A stretch of 46,339 nt of DNA from Azonexus sp. (GTDB taxonomy: Bacteria > Pseudomonadota > Gammaproteobacteria > Burkholderiales > Rhodocyclaceae): NCBI GenBank assembly GCA_031260295.1, contig JAIRKE010000069.1:1-46339 (forward strand), read 5' to 3'. The notes beneath the pieces are model-generated. The model ran no database searches. It was not told the origin of the DNA and saw only the letters and a program-made list of their open reading frames with translations. The translations under genes were made by a program, and so were the position numbers. Below are positions 16,471-24,036 of this stretch, in pieces (within the stretch, counting starts at the first letter, position 1; every line of letters begins with the position of its first letter).

Positions 16471-17198
16471 GCGAGATACACTCCTCAGGCGTGGAAATCG
16501 AAGAACGCTTCCACATTACCGGCCGCCGTGCCATCGTTTTCACATTGGCCGGCTACGTCCGCGACGGCGAGCAATTCACCGTGCTGTTCGGCGACAAGCT
16601 GTTCGTCACCATGCTGCTCGATGTCGATGCGGACGACGATCAGCTGATCTTCGACCTCGGTGGCGCCGAGACGCTCAACCGTGCCTTGCTGCGGGCCGAC
16701 CGTTGCCGTCTGGCCGCCCGGCCCGGTGGCATCCATGTCCATTTCGACGTCGGCCGGGTCAGCGAGATCGAGTACGAAGGCCGGCCAGCCTTCGCCGTGG
16801 CCCTGCCCACGGCCATCGCCCGCTTGCAGCGCCGCGAGAGTTTCCGCATCGCCACGCCGGTGCTCAATCCGGTGCGCTTCTTCGTCAGCCGGTCCGATGG
16901 CAAGGAGCTGGAATTCTCGGCTTTCGATATTTCGGTGACCGGCATCGGTCTGCTGACCACGGCGGCGCCCGATCTGCTCTCCGGGGAATTACTGGAGCGC
17001 TGCCGCATCCGTCTGCCCGACGAGGCGCAGGAGTTGCAAATGGCGGCGCGGGTGCAGCACATCATTTCTTGTGAATCGCGGGTCGGTGAGCGCCAGTGGC
17101 GGATCGGCGTGCATTTCCTGAATCTGTCCACGGCTTTCGAGAATCGCCTGCAACGCTATATCGCCCGCCTCGAGCGCGAGCGCAACGAGCATACTTAA
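16467..17198 (+). CDS. YcgR-like PilZ-domain c-di-GMP effector (flagellar brake)
   Basis: A 243-residue protein. The N-terminal half (about 8-115) fits the YcgR domain, and the C-terminal PilZ domain (about 119-235) shows the c-di-GMP-binding signatures RRESFR (122-127) and DISVTGIG (154-161: Asp154, Ser156, Gly159). YcgR binds c-di-GMP and slows the flagellar motor. The start is a GTG overlapping the preceding stop. The stop codon TAA at 17196 is the first part of a TAAG target duplication made by the adjacent MITE, so the insertion left the protein end intact. The link with two dehydrogenase genes is by operon only. Confidence 0.85.
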   Translation: MSEIHSSGVEIEERFHITGRRAIVFTLAGYVRDGEQFTVLFGDKLFVTMLLDVDADDDQLIFDLGGAETLNRALLRADRCRLAARPGGIHVHFDVGRVSEIEYEGRPAFAVALPTAIARLQRRESFRIATPVLNPVRFFVSRSDGKELEFSAFDISVTGIGLLTTAAPDLLSGELLERCRIRLPDEAQELQMAARVQHIISCESRVGERQWRIGVHFLNLSTAFENRLQRYIARLERERNEHT

Positions 17199-17199
17199 G

Positions 17200-17361
17200 G
17201 GGAATCTCCGAACAACCCCCTCGCGGCTGCCGCATCCCGGCTTCGGGCGGTCTGCGGCGTTGCAAATGCTCGCCATAGCACCGCTATGGCTGTGCTTTGC
17301 GCCTTGCATCTCATCCCGAAGCCGGGCGCGACAACTCGCGGGGAGTTATTCAGAGATTCCC
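17200..17361. mobile_element. 162-bp palindromic MITE flanked by TAAG target duplication
   Basis: Terminal inverted repeats start GGGAATCTC and continue imperfectly over the whole element. Internal paired blocks include CCCGGCTTCGGG opposite CCCGAAGCCGGG, and a central hairpin GCCATAGC/GCTATGGC (17272-17290). Direct repeats TAAG sit immediately outside at 17196-17199 and 17362-17365. Size, inverted repeats and target duplication define a miniature inverted-repeat transposable element without its own transposase; the parent family is not certain. It now fills the convergent gap between ycgR and zur, where its hairpin may act as a terminator. Confidence 0.8.
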
Positions 17362-17374
17362 TAAGCGCGTCGTC

Positions 17375-17824
17375 TCAGCTGGCCCGGCAATCCGGGCAGA
17401 TAGCGGCAATTTCCACTTCCGGATCGTCGAGCCGGTGGCCAGCTGCCGCCAGGCTGCGGCACAGCGCCTGCATCACCGATTTGTCCTGTAGCTCGGTGAC
17501 GGCGCCACATTGCGGGCAGACTAGAAACAAGCTCGGGGTTGCATGGCCTGCCTGGGTGCAGGCGACGAAAGTAGCGTTGCGCTCGATCTTGTGCGCCAGA
17601 TGGTGCTCGGTCAGGAAATCCAGCGCGCGATAGACGGTCGGCGGCGTCGCACCCGGTTGCTCGGCCTTGATCAGAGCCAGCAGGTCGTAGGCCTTCAAGC
17701 CCTTCTCGTGTTCCAGCAGCAGTTGCAATACGCGCTGGCGGATTGGCGTGAAGGCAAGGCCGCGGGCGGCGCAAGCGGCGTGGGCGCGCTTGAGGGCGGC
17801 AGCGGAGGAGGTGTTTGGCGACAT
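17375..17824 (-). CDS. zur: Fur-family regulator, probable zinc uptake regulator Zur
   Basis: A 149-residue winged-helix repressor. The DNA-binding half contains FTPIRQRVLQLL and the recognition segment PPTVYRALDFL (61-71). The two structural zinc CxxC pairs are Cys103/Cys106 and Cys143/Cys146. The long dimerisation half has the HATPSLFLVC arrangement of Zur rather than the HHHH-rich Fur form. Zur represses zinc uptake genes when zinc is plentiful. Divergent from a ZIP transporter gene across 47 bases that contain a perfect dyad just before the start codon, suggesting autoregulation and control of the transporter. Confidence 0.85.
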   Translation of the reverse strand: MSPNTSSAAALKRAHAACAARGLAFTPIRQRVLQLLLEHEKGLKAYDLLALIKAEQPGATPPTVYRALDFLTEHHLAHKIERNATFVACTQAGHATPSLFLVCPQCGAVTELQDKSVMQALCRSLAAAGHRLDDPEVEIAAICPDCRAS

Positions 17825-17830
17825 GGATGT

Positions 17831-17844
17831 GATGTTATAACATC
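17831..17844. promoter_or_regulatory. Probable Zur operator between zur and the ZIP gene
   Basis: Perfect 14-bp dyad GATGTTATAACATC. It contains the TGTTATAACA core related to the proteobacterial Zur box (TGTTATA-N-TATAACA), here without the central spacer. It lies 7 bases upstream of zur and 28 bases upstream of the ZIP gene, so one site could block both genes. Confidence 0.75.
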
Positions 17845-17871
17845 GCGCTTCCCAATCAAGGACAACAAGTA

Positions 17872-18732
17872 ATGAGCACGCTGAACATGATCCTGCTGGC
17901 CTGTCTTGCCGGCGGCCTGATCAGCATGGCCGCGGCCGCCGCCGTGGTTTTCCGCCTGTCGCAACAATCGACCGGGGTACTGGTGGCTTTCGCCGCCGGG
18001 GTGATGCTGTCCTCGGCCTTCCTGCACGTGCTGCCGGAAGCCTTCGCCACACTGCCGCCGGTCGACGTCCACGCCGGCCACGATCACGACCCGCACGATC
18101 AGGCGGCCATCGCCGCCGAGGCGGCGCAAGGCCATGACGACGGGCATGGCGAGCACGGCCACGGCGGACCGCAGGCAAGGCTGTTCGCGGCGATGCTGGC
18201 GACCCTGTTCGTTTTCTTCGCCCTCGAACGCCTGGCTCTGTGGCGTCATTCGCACGGCGACTGCGCCGCCCATGAGGGACATCACGCAACGGTCACGGCG
18301 CCGCTGCTGATCTTGGTCGGCGACGCCTTCCATAATTTCGTCGACGGCATTCTGCTGGCCGCCGCCTTTATCGCCGACCCGATGCTCGGCGTGACCACTA
18401 CGGTGGCCATCATCGCGCACGAGATTCCGCAGGAAATGGGCGATTTCATCCTGCTGCGCAATGGCGGCTGGAGCAATGCCAAGGCCTTCGTCGCCAACGC
18501 CGGCTCCAGCCTCAGTTCGCTGCTCGGCGGTGCGTTCGGTTATTACATGTTGTCGGAGGTCGGTAACGTGCTGCCTTATGTGCTGGTAATCGCTGCCTCC
18601 AGCTTCATCTACGTTGCCCTGGCCGACCTGCTGCCGCTGCTGCACAAGCAGCGCGACAACTTTCTGCGGCAGACGGCATTGATCGGTGCTGGCGTCGCCG
18701 TGGTGCCGCTGATCGGCTGGTTCACGCACTGA
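17872..18732 (+). CDS. ZIP-family divalent metal (zinc) transporter
   Basis: A 286-residue inner-membrane protein with about eight helices. The metal-site signatures of ZIP carriers are present: HNFVDG (154-159) in helix 4 and HEIPQE (183-188) in helix 5. The cytoplasmic loop (about 65-100) and a second short loop are rich in His and Asp and probably bind metal. ZIP proteins bring zinc and related metals into the cytoplasm. The shared operator with zur supports zinc-repressed expression. Followed by 211 non-coding bases before the chemoreceptor; a TATATGATATAT stretch near 18841 there could contain a -10 element, but I see no -35. Confidence 0.9.
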   Translation: MSTLNMILLACLAGGLISMAAAAAVVFRLSQQSTGVLVAFAAGVMLSSAFLHVLPEAFATLPPVDVHAGHDHDPHDQAAIAAEAAQGHDDGHGEHGHGGPQARLFAAMLATLFVFFALERLALWRHSHGDCAAHEGHHATVTAPLLILVGDAFHNFVDGILLAAAFIADPMLGVTTTVAIIAHEIPQEMGDFILLRNGGWSNAKAFVANAGSSLSSLLGGAFGYYMLSEVGNVLPYVLVIAASSFIYVALADLLPLLHKQRDNFLRQTALIGAGVAVVPLIGWFTH

Positions 18733-18943
18733 GGTGGAAACGGGTGTGCGCTCGCGTGGCGGGGATGTTTTCCGTATGTTGGTTTTACAACTTGTTTTGC
18801 CGGAAACGGAATTCAAAAAATAACCAAGCGTCGGAATCTGTATATGATATATGCCGGTTCTGGGTTTCTCGGTTCATCGTCCACCGTGGGCGCTGGGTTG
18901 GGGTCGAGTTGTTGATCAAAAAAATAGAGAGAATGAGGAAATT

Positions 18944-20563
18944 ATGACTATTGCAAAAAGGTTGGTCATATTGATTTTCGTGGCGGCTCTCGGTCTTCTG
19001 GCGGTTGGTACTGTCGGTTTGCGCGAAATGAGCACCATCGAACAGAGCGAAGAGCTTGCCAGTAGTGACACCATCCCCAGCATCGCCAAGGTGTCCCAGA
19101 TCGAAGCCCGCTATCTGCGCATGCGGACCCAACTCCTGTACCTCCTTCTGGCGCCTACCGAGACGGCGAAGGCCGAGGCCGAAAGAGGACTCGAAGAACA
19201 CAGGGCGGCAGCGATGAAGCTGCTCGATGAATATTTGGCTAACCTGGTCTCCGACGATGAGGACAGGAAAATCGCTGAAGCTTCCCGGTCCATGATCGAA
19301 GACTATTACAAAAGAATCGCGCTGCCCGTGATGGAACTGTCGCGCAGCGACAAAACCGAAGAGGCTAGGCAGTTGCTCCTGCAAGTTGGCTTACCGCTGG
19401 CGCAGAAAGTGACTCAACAACTGGAAGAGCTTGTTCAGTTCAACATGAAATTGGCGAGTATGCACGCCAAGGAAGCTGAAGAATCTTATTCCAGCGGCCG
19501 GTTGCTCATGGTGCTCATCATCGTCGCTGTCGGTCTGGGCGTCGCCGCCTTCGGATTTTTCACGTACCGCCATGTCAATGGTTCCCTGGGTGCCATCTCC
19601 AACCTGTTTTCCCGCGTCGAGCGAGATTTGGATTTCACCGGGCGGTTTTCCAGTTCCGGTTCCGACGAAATCGCCGAGCTGGGCAAAGCTTTCAACCGTT
19701 TGCTGGATCGCTTGCAGAGCAGCCTGAAGGAACTCAGCGTGCATGCTACGCAAGTGTCTGACGCCGCTGGCAACGTGATGACCGCGGCACAGGAAATGTC
19801 GTCCGCTTCCACCTATCAGAGCGAGGCGGCTTCGAACATGGCGGCGACCATGGAGCAGATGACGGTCAGTATCAACCATGTGTCGGACCGCGCCCAGGAG
19901 GCCAACCAACTGTCCAGCAGTTCCGGTTCGCTGGCGAAGAGTGGCACCTCGATCATCGGCGCCACGGTGAAGGGCATCGATAGCATCGCCGAAACGGTGC
20001 ATACCGCCGCCAAGCAGATTTCCGATCTGGAAAAGAACAGCGAGCGGGTCAACTCCGTGGTCAATGTCATCAAGGAAGTCGCCGATCAAACCAATCTGCT
20101 GGCCCTCAATGCCGCCATCGAGGCCGCGCGGGCGGGCGAGCAGGGACGGGGCTTCGCGGTCGTCGCCGACGAAGTGCGCAAACTGGCCGAGCGTACGACG
20201 CAATCGACGCAGGAGATCGCGGCGACCATCACCGAGATGCAAAGTGGTGCCCAGGCGGCGGTCCAGAGCATGCAGATGGTGGTGGAAAAGGTTGAAACCG
20301 GCGTCACGCAGGCCGAAAAGGCCAGCGAGGCGATTGCCGAGATCGGCGTCAGTTCGGAGCAGGCCGTGTTGATGGTGGGCGAAATCACCGATGCCATTCG
20401 CGAGCAAAGCGCGGCCAGTACCAATATCGCCCAGCAGGTGGAAAAAATCGCCAACATGTCGGAAGAGAACAGTTCGGCTGCGCAAGCCACCGCCGATACG
20501 GCCAACGAGTTGTCGGGTCTGTCGAAGGAAATGCGGCGAATTGTCGAGCAATACAGGGTTTAG
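18944..20563 (+). CDS. Methyl-accepting chemotaxis protein
   Basis: A 539-residue chemoreceptor. Helix 1 is about residues 8-24, the periplasmic four-helix-bundle sensor about 30-185, helix 2 about 187-208 and HAMP about 210-262. The signalling tip [20 protein letters not shown] (378-397) runs into [18 protein letters not shown]. No C-terminal CheR/CheB-binding pentapeptide is seen. The 4HB sensor binds small ligands in other receptors, but none can be named here. The ATG at 18944 has GAGGA ahead of it; an earlier in-frame ATG (18851) was rejected because it places 31 unlike residues before the membrane helix. Convergent with the kinase gene, 16 bases apart. Confidence 0.93.
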   Translation: MTIAKRLVILIFVAALGLLAVGTVGLREMSTIEQSEELASSDTIPSIAKVSQIEARYLRMRTQLLYLLLAPTETAKAEAERGLEEHRAAAMKLLDEYLANLVSDDEDRKIAEASRSMIEDYYKRIALPVMELSRSDKTEEARQLLLQVGLPLAQKVTQQLEELVQFNMKLASMHAKEAEESYSSGRLLMVLIIVAVGLGVAAFGFFTYRHVNGSLGAISNLFSRVERDLDFTGRFSSSGSDEIAELGKAFNRLLDRLQSSLKELSVHATQVSDAAGNVMTAAQEMSSASTYQSEAASNMAATMEQMTVSINHVSDRAQEANQLSSSSGSLAKSGTSIIGATVKGIDSIAETVHTAAKQISDLEKNSERVNSVVNVIKEVADQTNLLALNAAIEAARAGEQGRGFAVVADEVRKLAERTTQSTQEIAATITEMQSGAQAAVQSMQMVVEKVETGVTQAEKASEAIAEIGVSSEQAVLMVGEITDAIREQSAASTNIAQQVEKIANMSEENSSAAQATADTANELSGLSKEMRRIVEQYRV

Positions 20564-20579
20564 CGCGCTGACCGCGCGC

Positions 20580-22007
20580 TCAAGGCGGCGGCCGGCGGCC
20601 GTCGCCAACTAACGTTTCCCCATCCGCTTGTTCCGTCTCGCGGCCGGCCGGCAGCCATAGCCGGGCGCGCAGGCCGCCGAGCGGCGCGTCGAGCAGTTCC
20701 AGGCGACCGCCGTACAGCCGTGCCAAATCATCGACGATAGCCAGGCCGAGGCCGGAGCCTGGCACCTGCTCGTCGCCGCGCTGTCCCCGCTGAAGCAATT
20801 CGCTGCGCTGGTCGGCGGCGATGCCGGGACCGTCGTCGTCGATGTCGATGCACAGCTGGCCGGCAATCTGCTCGGCACCGACCATGATGCGCTGGGCGGT
20901 CCATTTGCCGGCATTGTCCAGCAGATTGCCGAGCATCTCTTGCAAGTCCTGGGCTTCACCGCGAAAGACCAGGTGATCCGGGCAAGCGGCGACGGTGATC
21001 CGCACGTCGCGCTCGGCGGTCAGGCGCTGCATGACGCGCAGCAGGCCATCGAGGGCCGGGCGCAGGCGGCAGTGCTGGCCGGCCAGTTGGGCGGCGGCGG
21101 CGGCGCGGGCGCGGGCCAAGTGGTGGTCGATCTGCTGGCGGGCCAGTACCACTTGGCTATCGATCAGTTCTGCCAGGGGGCCGTGTTCGGCGGCGGCGGC
21201 GTTGGCCATCACACTCAGCGGCGTTTTGACCGCGTGGGCCAGGTTACCGGCCTGGGTGCGCGCCCGCTCGACGAATTCAGCGTTGCGCGCCAGTACCGCG
21301 TTCAGTTCGTCGACCACCGGTTGCACTTCCGACGGATAGGGGCCGTTCAGCGCGCTTTGGTGCCCTTCGCGCAATTGCGCGAGCTCTTCGCGCAGGCGGT
21401 TGAGCGGGCGCAGACCGCCGATCACCTGGACGATCGCCGCGCCGGCCAGACCGGCGGCGAGTAGGCCGAGGGCGGCCAGCAGCATGCCGCGAAAACTGCG
21501 CAAGGGTTCGCTGAGCAGGCTTTCGTCGGCGGCGACGATCAGGCGGGCGGGTGCGCCCGGCGCGTCGAGCGGCCGCTGGATCTGTTCGATCATCAACAGC
21601 GGCTTGCCGTTCGGCCCGGCTACCCGGTGCTGGTGAACCTCGCCGTCGGCGGGCCGGTCGTCGGGGACGGCCAGCGCCTGGTCCCACAGCGAGCGCGAGC
21701 GCAGCACCGCGATGGTCGGCGGCTGCCCGCCGTCGCCGACGCGGTCGACCTGCCAGTAGAGACCGGAATAAGGACGGACCAGCCGGGGATCGCTGAGCGG
21801 TCGTTCGAGCGCGATCTGGCCGTCGGCGGCGAATTCGAGGTTGGCGGCCAACTGGTTGAGATGGGTTTGCAACTCGGCGTGGAACTGGCGCGTCAGATGC
21901 TGGCTGAACAGGCTGTTCAGCAGCCAGCCGGTGACGCCGATGCTGCCGAGGATCCAAACCAGCGTGCCGAGCAGCAGGCGCAGCCGCAGGGAACGGTGAG
22001 CATTCAT
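20580..22007 (-). CDS. Sensor histidine kinase, PhoQ-like
   Basis: A 475-residue membrane kinase. Helices at about 10-33 and 172-197 flank a periplasmic sensor of about 135 residues. A HAMP linker leads to the H-box NLAHAVKTPLSV (phospho-acceptor His258). The ATPase shows NLLDNAGKW (N box), DDDGPGI (G1) and GSGLGLAI (G2). The H-box form is that of the PhoQ-type group. The periplasmic part lacks an obvious acidic Mg2+ patch, so the signal is unknown. ATGA overlap with the upstream regulator gene (22004-22007). Linked small periplasmic PepSY genes and a divergent reductase suggest a metal or redox stimulus. Confidence 0.9.
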   Translation of the reverse strand: MNAHRSLRLRLLLGTLVWILGSIGVTGWLLNSLFSQHLTRQFHAELQTHLNQLAANLEFAADGQIALERPLSDPRLVRPYSGLYWQVDRVGDGGQPPTIAVLRSRSLWDQALAVPDDRPADGEVHQHRVAGPNGKPLLMIEQIQRPLDAPGAPARLIVAADESLLSEPLRSFRGMLLAALGLLAAGLAGAAIVQVIGGLRPLNRLREELAQLREGHQSALNGPYPSEVQPVVDELNAVLARNAEFVERARTQAGNLAHAVKTPLSVMANAAAAEHGPLAELIDSQVVLARQQIDHHLARARAAAAAQLAGQHCRLRPALDGLLRVMQRLTAERDVRITVAACPDHLVFRGEAQDLQEMLGNLLDNAGKWTAQRIMVGAEQIAGQLCIDIDDDGPGIAADQRSELLQRGQRGDEQVPGSGLGLAIVDDLARLYGGRLELLDAPLGGLRARLWLPAGRETEQADGETLVGDGRRPPP

Positions 22008-22666
22008 GCCGGGTCGCGCAGGCGGTAGCCGAGACCGCGCACGGTTTCGATCATGTCCGGCGGCAGTTTTTTGCGCAGCCGGCCGACGAAGACCTCGATG
22101 GTGTTCGAGTCGGGGTCGCTGTCATGCGAGTAAATGTGTTCCGCCAGTTCGCTACGCGAGATCACTTCGTCACGCCGTCGCAGCAGATAGGCGAGGAGGC
22201 GGAATTCGTGGCTGGTCAGGGTCAGCGGCTGGCCGTCGAGATGGACCCGGGCGCTGCGCGTGTCGAGCGTCAGCGGTCCGCAGGCCAGTTCGTTGCCGGC
22301 CTGGCCGCCGGCCCGCCGGAGCAGGGCGCGCAGCCGAGCCAGCAGTTCTTCCATGTGGAAGGGTTTGGGTAGGTAGTCGTCGGCGCCGGCATCGATGCCG
22401 GCCACCCGCTCGTGCCATTCGCCACGAGCGGTCAGGATCAGCACCGGCATGTTGTGCCCGGCCTGGCGCCAGTGCTTGAGCACGGAGAGGCCGTCGAGCA
22501 GTGGTAGGCCGAGATCGAGGACGACGGCGTCGAAGGCTTTCTCGCTGCCGAGATACAGGGCGTCGCGGCCGTTGCCGGCGGCGTCCACGGCATGGCCGGC
22601 CGCTTCGAGACTGCGGCACAACTGGCTGCACAATGTCGGTTCGTCCTCGATGACCAGGATGCGCAC
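22004..22666 (-). CDS. OmpR/PhoP-family response regulator
   Basis: A 220-residue two-domain regulator. In the receiver domain the acidic pair is IEDE (about 7-10), the phospho-acceptor Asp is in VVLDLGLPLLDG (about residue 51), and Lys is in YLPKPF. The C-terminal winged helix ends TVRGLGYRLRDP, typical of the OmpR/PhoB group. The GTG at 22666 is preferred over a TTG three bases earlier because GAGGAG lies six bases before it. It is co-transcribed with the kinase downstream and a PepSY gene 10 bases upstream. A CTTCAG direct repeat with an 11-base period upstream of the operon is a candidate binding site. Confidence 0.92.
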   Translation of the reverse strand: MRILVIEDEPTLCSQLCRSLEAAGHAVDAAGNGRDALYLGSEKAFDAVVLDLGLPLLDGLSVLKHWRQAGHNMPVLILTARGEWHERVAGIDAGADDYLPKPFHMEELLARLRALLRRAGGQAGNELACGPLTLDTRSARVHLDGQPLTLTSHEFRLLAYLLRRRDEVISRSELAEHIYSHDSDPDSNTIEVFVGRLRKKLPPDMIETVRGLGYRLRDPA

Positions 22667-22676
22667 CAACCGCTCC

Positions 22677-23003
22677 TCAGTGACGGTCTTGGCGATTGCG
22701 CACGCGGATCAGCGAGGCATCGCGGGCGTCGACCAGCAATTTGCTGACGCCGCCGTTGGCATTGAGGATCTTGATCTCGTAGACCCAGCGTCCACGTTCG
22801 CCCTCCAGTTCGACTTCGAGCACTTCGCCAGGAAAATCCGGGCGGATGCGATCCAGTACCGTGCGCAACGGCAAGATGCGCCCGGCCGCCAATTCTTCTC
22901 GCGCCAACTCGTGGTCGCGCCGGTCGTCGCCAACGGCCGGGGCGACCAGCGCGGCCAGCAGCGCCAGCCCAAGCAGCGGGGGGGTAAGGTGCTTGTGCCC
23001 CAT
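22677..23003 (-). CDS. Periplasmic PepSY-domain protein
   Basis: A 108-residue secreted protein. The signal peptide covers about residues 1-26 (ending APAVGDD). A single PepSY-type domain follows, with RTVLDRIRPDFPGEVLEVEL and WVYEIKILNANG. PepSY modules occur beside metal-responsive kinases and membrane reductases; some inhibit proteases or bind partners, but the job here is not known. Start placed at the ATG at 23003; an in-frame TTG lies six bases upstream. Between the 108-residue periplasmic gene and the regulator gene, in one operon. Confidence 0.82.
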   Translation of the reverse strand: MGHKHLTPPLLGLALLAALVAPAVGDDRRDHELAREELAAGRILPLRTVLDRIRPDFPGEVLEVELEGERGRWVYEIKILNANGGVSKLLVDARDASLIRVRNRQDRH

Positions 23004-23019
23004 CGACAATGTTCTCTGA

Positions 23020-23346
23020 TTACGGTTGGCTGGGCGCTTGCCTGTTTACCGTGCCGCGGCCGCCGCCCATGCCCGGACCCATGCCTTGTGGCGGGGGATC
23101 GGGCAGCGTCACGCCTTGCTGCCGGGCGCGTTCGAGCATCCGCTGATGGTGTTCGCTGCGCACCGCTTCGCGTTCTTCCGGCGTTTTTGCCGACAGCATC
23201 TTCTGGCGTTGCTCGATTTGTTCCTGTTCCGTCATCAACTGCCAGCCGAAAACCGGCTCCTCGGCCGCGCTGGCCGGTGCGATACCGGCGGTGAAGACGA
23301 CGGCAGCGGCGGCAAACAGGGTATGCATCCAATTGCTTTTGAACAT
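23020..23346 (-). CDS. Small periplasmic protein of unknown function
   Basis: A 108-residue secreted protein, first gene of the regulator-kinase operon. The signal peptide covers about 1-28 (ends ASAAEE). The mature part is a charged helix with MTEQEQIEQRQKMLSAKTPE and EEREAVRSEHHQRMLERAR. A Gly/Met/Pro-rich tail follows (GMGPGMGGG). The helix with repeated EER/HHQRM recalls small periplasmic metal-stress proteins of the CpxP/Spy type, but I cannot assign it. GAAAGGAG precedes the ATG. Function not claimed. Confidence 0.75.
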   Translation of the reverse strand: MFKSNWMHTLFAAAAVVFTAGIAPASAAEEPVFGWQLMTEQEQIEQRQKMLSAKTPEEREAVRSEHHQRMLERARQQGVTLPDPPPQGMGPGMGGGRGTVNRQAPSQP

Positions 23347-23473
23347 GATCGACTCCTTTCGCAGTTGATGGACAGGTTGTCACGCCATCGGAGCGGCGAG
23401 CTGGCAGCGCGCATCTCCGGCGGTTGACGGTTTCCTTGTAGCGCAATGCGGATGAACTACGGGTGAACGCTGC

Positions 23474-23490
23474 CTTCAGCTTGGCTTCAG
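23474..23490. promoter_or_regulatory. Direct repeat CTTCAG-N5-CTTCAG, candidate response-regulator site
   Basis: Two CTTCAG hexamers start exactly 11 bases apart, one helical turn, as in PmrA, CusR and PhoP-type boxes. It sits in the 283-base gap between the two divergent operons, 128 bases from the minus-strand start and 140 from the plus-strand start. Regulation by the adjacent regulator is inferred. Confidence 0.45.
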
Positions 23491-23629
23491 GGGCGCTCTG
23501 TCAGATTACGCCTCATCGTACCTCCAAGGCGTTGCCGGGAGGTATCGATGCCAGCCATCCGGCTTGCCGAGCCAAGTTTTACCGGGACTCAGGCTGGCCG
23601 GCAACTCTGTTCTTAGAGGAGAACCGATC

Positions 23630-23982
23630 ATGAAAACGACCAATCTGTTTATTGGCCTGGCCTGGCCCTGGCCGGTGGCTTGTTCGCTGCCAGCCTCGGC
23701 GCTTCCATCGCCGCCGACGAGCGGGCCGCGGCGGCGGGCGCCTGGATGCCGATAACGCAATTGATTGAACGACTGGAGGCTGACGGTTACCGCGATATCG
23801 AGGAAATCGAGCGCGACGACGGGCGCTACGAGGTACGGGCCACCGATCGCCAGGGAGTAAGGGTCAAGCTGTATCTGCACCGCCAAACTGGCGAGTTGCT
23901 CGATCAGAACCAGGAGCGCCGTCGGCGCGACAGCCGCCCGGTGGGAACGCCGCCCGCCCCGACCCCCGCACCCGCCCGCTGA
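23630..23982 (+). pseudogene. PepSY-domain periplasmic protein, frameshifted in its signal peptide
   Basis: The ATG at 23630 (AGAGGAG ahead of it) begins MKTTNLFIGL and then leaves frame. A different frame continues GLALAGGLFAASLGASIA, the rest of a normal signal peptide, and a PepSY domain (WMPITQLIERLEADGYRDIE, YEVRATDRQG, KLYLHRQTGELLD) to the stop at 23980-23982. The break coincides with a duplicated TGGCC (23654-23673): removing five bases restores one continuous frame of about 115 residues. The downstream frame has only a TTG (23680) as a possible start, inside the hydrophobic core. Either a true disabling or switchable mutation, or a sequence error. Leader gene of the reductase operon. 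Confidence 0.8.
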
Positions 23983-24036
23983 GGCCGGCTGGCGCCGAGC
24001 CGCCGCGATGACGAAGCTCTATTCGGAGATAAGACC

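Noticed and set aside
18733..18943. Sigma-28 promoter for the chemoreceptor
   Set aside because: GCCGGAAA near 18799 resembles the -10 part, but nothing like TAAA lies at the required distance.
23630..23982. Programmed ribosomal frameshift in the PepSY gene
   Set aside because: No slippery heptamer or stimulating structure is seen; a tandem five-base duplication explains the break more simply.
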